This document shows positions 39,178 to 40,552 of a DNA stretch of 40,552 bases, piece by piece; positions within the stretch are counted from its first letter, which is position 1, and each line of letters opens with the position of its first letter. The stretch is from Bifidobacterium breve (GTDB lineage: Bacteria; Acidobacteriota; Vicinamibacteria; Vicinamibacterales; CAVVIG01). Under the pieces are notes generated by a model, which had not been told where the DNA came from, did no database searches, and worked only from the letters and a program-made list of their open reading frames with translations. The stretch covers positions 1 to 40,552 of the forward strand of contig CALQBJ020000006.1 in NCBI GenBank assembly GCA_943328785.2. Direction: 5' to 3'. The position numbers and the translations under genes are program-made.

Positions 39178-40536
39178 TCAGAGCACCCACAACGGCTGCG
39201 CCGTTGTGGCCGACCCGCACTTCTCGAACCACTCCACGCCTTCACTCACCAGATCGAACTTCAGCAGATACCGCCCTGGGTCCGGCAGTTCCTTGAGCCT
39301 GACATCGAGTTCGGTGACACCACCGCCTTCGAGTGGGCGCGGCAGGTCAGCGCGGGCGAAGTCGAGGTTGATCAGGGAGCCGTCCTGACGGCAGAGCTGT
39401 GCACCGAGGCGGACCAACCGGCGCCCCTGCGCGCCATCGTTCGGGAAGGCGCGCTGGCTCAAGTTGCGGACGCGAGCGCGCACGGTCAGCGGACGCTTCC
39501 GCGCACCGATGAGCGGCAGGCCGAAGAGCGACTTCACCTCGATGAGTGCACGCGGTGTAGCGCCGGGGATGGCGTTGCCAAGATTGCTGTCGTCCCAGGT
39601 CTCGCGGCGGATCGTCTCGTACTCGGGCGTGCCCGGCACGAACCGGCGTGAGTACGCGTCTTCCGGGTGATCGGTGATCTCCCAGCACAGGCGGTCGACG
39701 CCAATCTCCTGGGCTAGTTGCCGGGCCTGCGCCATCTCCTCGTCGCTATCGTTCCACTTGAAGAGGATGTAGCGCCAGTTCAGGTACGGCAGATCACGTC
39801 CGGCCTTGCGCTTCTCGTCGGCCATCGCCCTGAGGTTGCGCATCGCCACGTCCAGCTTGCCGCGCTGGCGGTACTGCTCGTAGCTCGCCTGTGTCGCGCC
39901 GTCGATCGAGAACGTCACTTCATCGATGCCGGAGTGAACCAGCCGCCGTGCCTGCTCCTCGGACAGCGCGAGTCCGTTGGTGCTGGTGTAGAGGTAGATG
40001 TGCGGGAAGTTCGCCTTGATGTACTCGCACATCTCGACGGCCCGCTTGTGCAGGAACGCCTCGCCGTAGTTGAAGAAGTCGATGCGGCCGAGCGACGGAC
40101 CGGCGTCGTCGAGCACGCGCTTGAACAGCTCGAAGTCGAGCATGCCGGCCTGGCGCGTGCGGGTGATGCCGGTTTCCGGCGCGCAGCAGGCCTGGGCGCA
40201 CGAGATGTTGCAGGCGGCCGTGCACTCGATGTACAGCCGGTTGGGATACGGACCGGCGTCCACCGGGCGCACGACGGGCACCTGGTCCTTCTTGAGCGGC
40301 AACTTCAGGGCGCAGTCGCCGCAGAACTTCGAGCCGCCGTCATTCAGGTCGGCGCGTAGCGCCGTGATCACCGGTCCGGTCCACACGTCGCGAACGGACC
40401 CGGTGCGGGCATCTCCCAGCACGCGCTTGCCGTAGGGGTCGGCGCAGCCGCAGACGAAGCGGCCGTCGCACAGCATGACCATGATCTGCCACGGCCAGGT
40501 GCACTGGAACCGTGTGGCGAGGTAGTTTAGGGACAC
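39178..40536 (-). CDS. Radical SAM protein with N-terminal SPASM-like cluster and atypical core cysteines
   Basis: 452 aa from a GTG at 40536 (GAGGAAG 8 nt upstream). Residues 12-80 have a SPASM-like pattern: Cys23, Cys29, Cys31 in MLCDGRFVCGCADP, 'GSVRDVWTGPVITALRADL', then FCGDC (Cys72, Cys75). The radical SAM core starts at 100: LYIECTAACNISCAQACC, with Cys105, 109, 113, 117 and 118 spaced CX3CX3CX3CC rather than CX3CX2C. Core features that follow are 'RIDFFNYGEAFLHKRAVE' (GGE-like), 'TSTNGLALSEEQARRLVHSG' and 'VTFSIDGATQASYEQYR' (SIDG). Residues about 345-452 are a beta-sandwich ('LTVRARVRNLSQRAFPNDG', 'GRYLLKFDLVSEGVEWFEKC') like the C-terminal domains of cell-surface glycan enzymes. Substrate unknown. 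Confidence 0.85.
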   Translation of the reverse strand: MSLNYLATRFQCTWPWQIMVMLCDGRFVCGCADPYGKRVLGDARTGSVRDVWTGPVITALRADLNDGGSKFCGDCALKLPLKKDQVPVVRPVDAGPYPNRLYIECTAACNISCAQACCAPETGITRTRQAGMLDFELFKRVLDDAGPSLGRIDFFNYGEAFLHKRAVEMCEYIKANFPHIYLYTSTNGLALSEEQARRLVHSGIDEVTFSIDGATQASYEQYRQRGKLDVAMRNLRAMADEKRKAGRDLPYLNWRYILFKWNDSDEEMAQARQLAQEIGVDRLCWEITDHPEDAYSRRFVPGTPEYETIRRETWDDSNLGNAIPGATPRALIEVKSLFGLPLIGARKRPLTVRARVRNLSQRAFPNDGAQGRRLVRLGAQLCRQDGSLINLDFARADLPRPLEGGGVTELDVRLKELPDPGRYLLKFDLVSEGVEWFEKCGSATTAQPLWVL

Positions 40537-40552
40537 GCGGCTACTTCCTCGC

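Overview
The window is GC-rich chromosomal DNA from a Gram-negative bacterium: lpxC (lipid A), mtgA, many lipoproteins and signal peptides, and dense coding on both strands. The mix of DUF6152 and DUF6644 proteins, cyclase-family and PQQ-propeller proteins, and an S8 peptidase with Trp-Gly repeats is typical of Acidobacteriota, probably Vicinamibacteria. That assignment is inference from gene content only. Several start codons sit 6-10 nt behind a TAnnnT box, so leaderless transcripts look common here.

Left third (1-8.7 kb): a membrane histidine kinase, then a worn accessory strip. The strip holds gene relics (RNB ribonuclease tail, ECF sigma factor tail, IS4-type transposase piece), a five-gene ArsR/AHSA1/DinB/SRPBCC operon with a visible promoter and operator candidate, a VapB-VapC deletion fusion, tRNA-Ser(GGA), a GIY-YIG protein, an HsdR tail fragment, and an intact Fic AMP-transferase behind a 10-bp inverted repeat. 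A YieH-like HAD phosphatase and a haem-binding lipoprotein follow.

Middle (8.7-20 kb): a DUF6644/DUF6644/DUF6152/secreted-protein operon, an RpfG-like REC-HD-GYP regulator, an IPT lipoprotein plus an S1/P1-like nuclease, a secreted cyclase-family hydrolase divergent from a PQQ dehydrogenase-like propeller with the Asp pair of lanthanide enzymes, and an mntH-uspA operon whose promoter is overlapped by a perfect 22-bp palindrome.

Candidate system (20.2-27.4 kb): four co-oriented elements on the minus strand. They are a secreted S8 subtilase ending in 13 copies of a T-I-I-W-G repeat, a 9-codon ORF encoding one more copy of the same motif (MLNVIIWGD) behind a strong ribosome-binding site, a seven-or-so-helix HD-GYP/GAF/degenerate-GGDEF protein, and a TPR-AAA+-Fis sigma-54 activator. 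A -24/-12 (sigma-54) promoter candidate lies upstream of the subtilase. The middle of this block is visibly less GC-rich than both ends, with the change falling inside the two outer genes. A repeat-peptide signalling or surface-assembly circuit controlled by sigma-54 is my hypothesis; its function is not known to me.

Right third (27.7-40.5 kb): a HOGA1-like aldolase, an AGXT-like aminotransferase and mtgA joined by 4-bp overlaps; a zinc-peptidase-like gene interrupted by one in-frame TAG; an NlpC/P60 lipoprotein; a stand-alone HNH nuclease; an IPT-NHL/SMP-30 protein; an APC permease; uvrA; lpxC behind two hairpins; and a radical SAM protein whose SPASM-like cysteine cluster precedes the core and whose core cysteines are spaced CX3CX3C.
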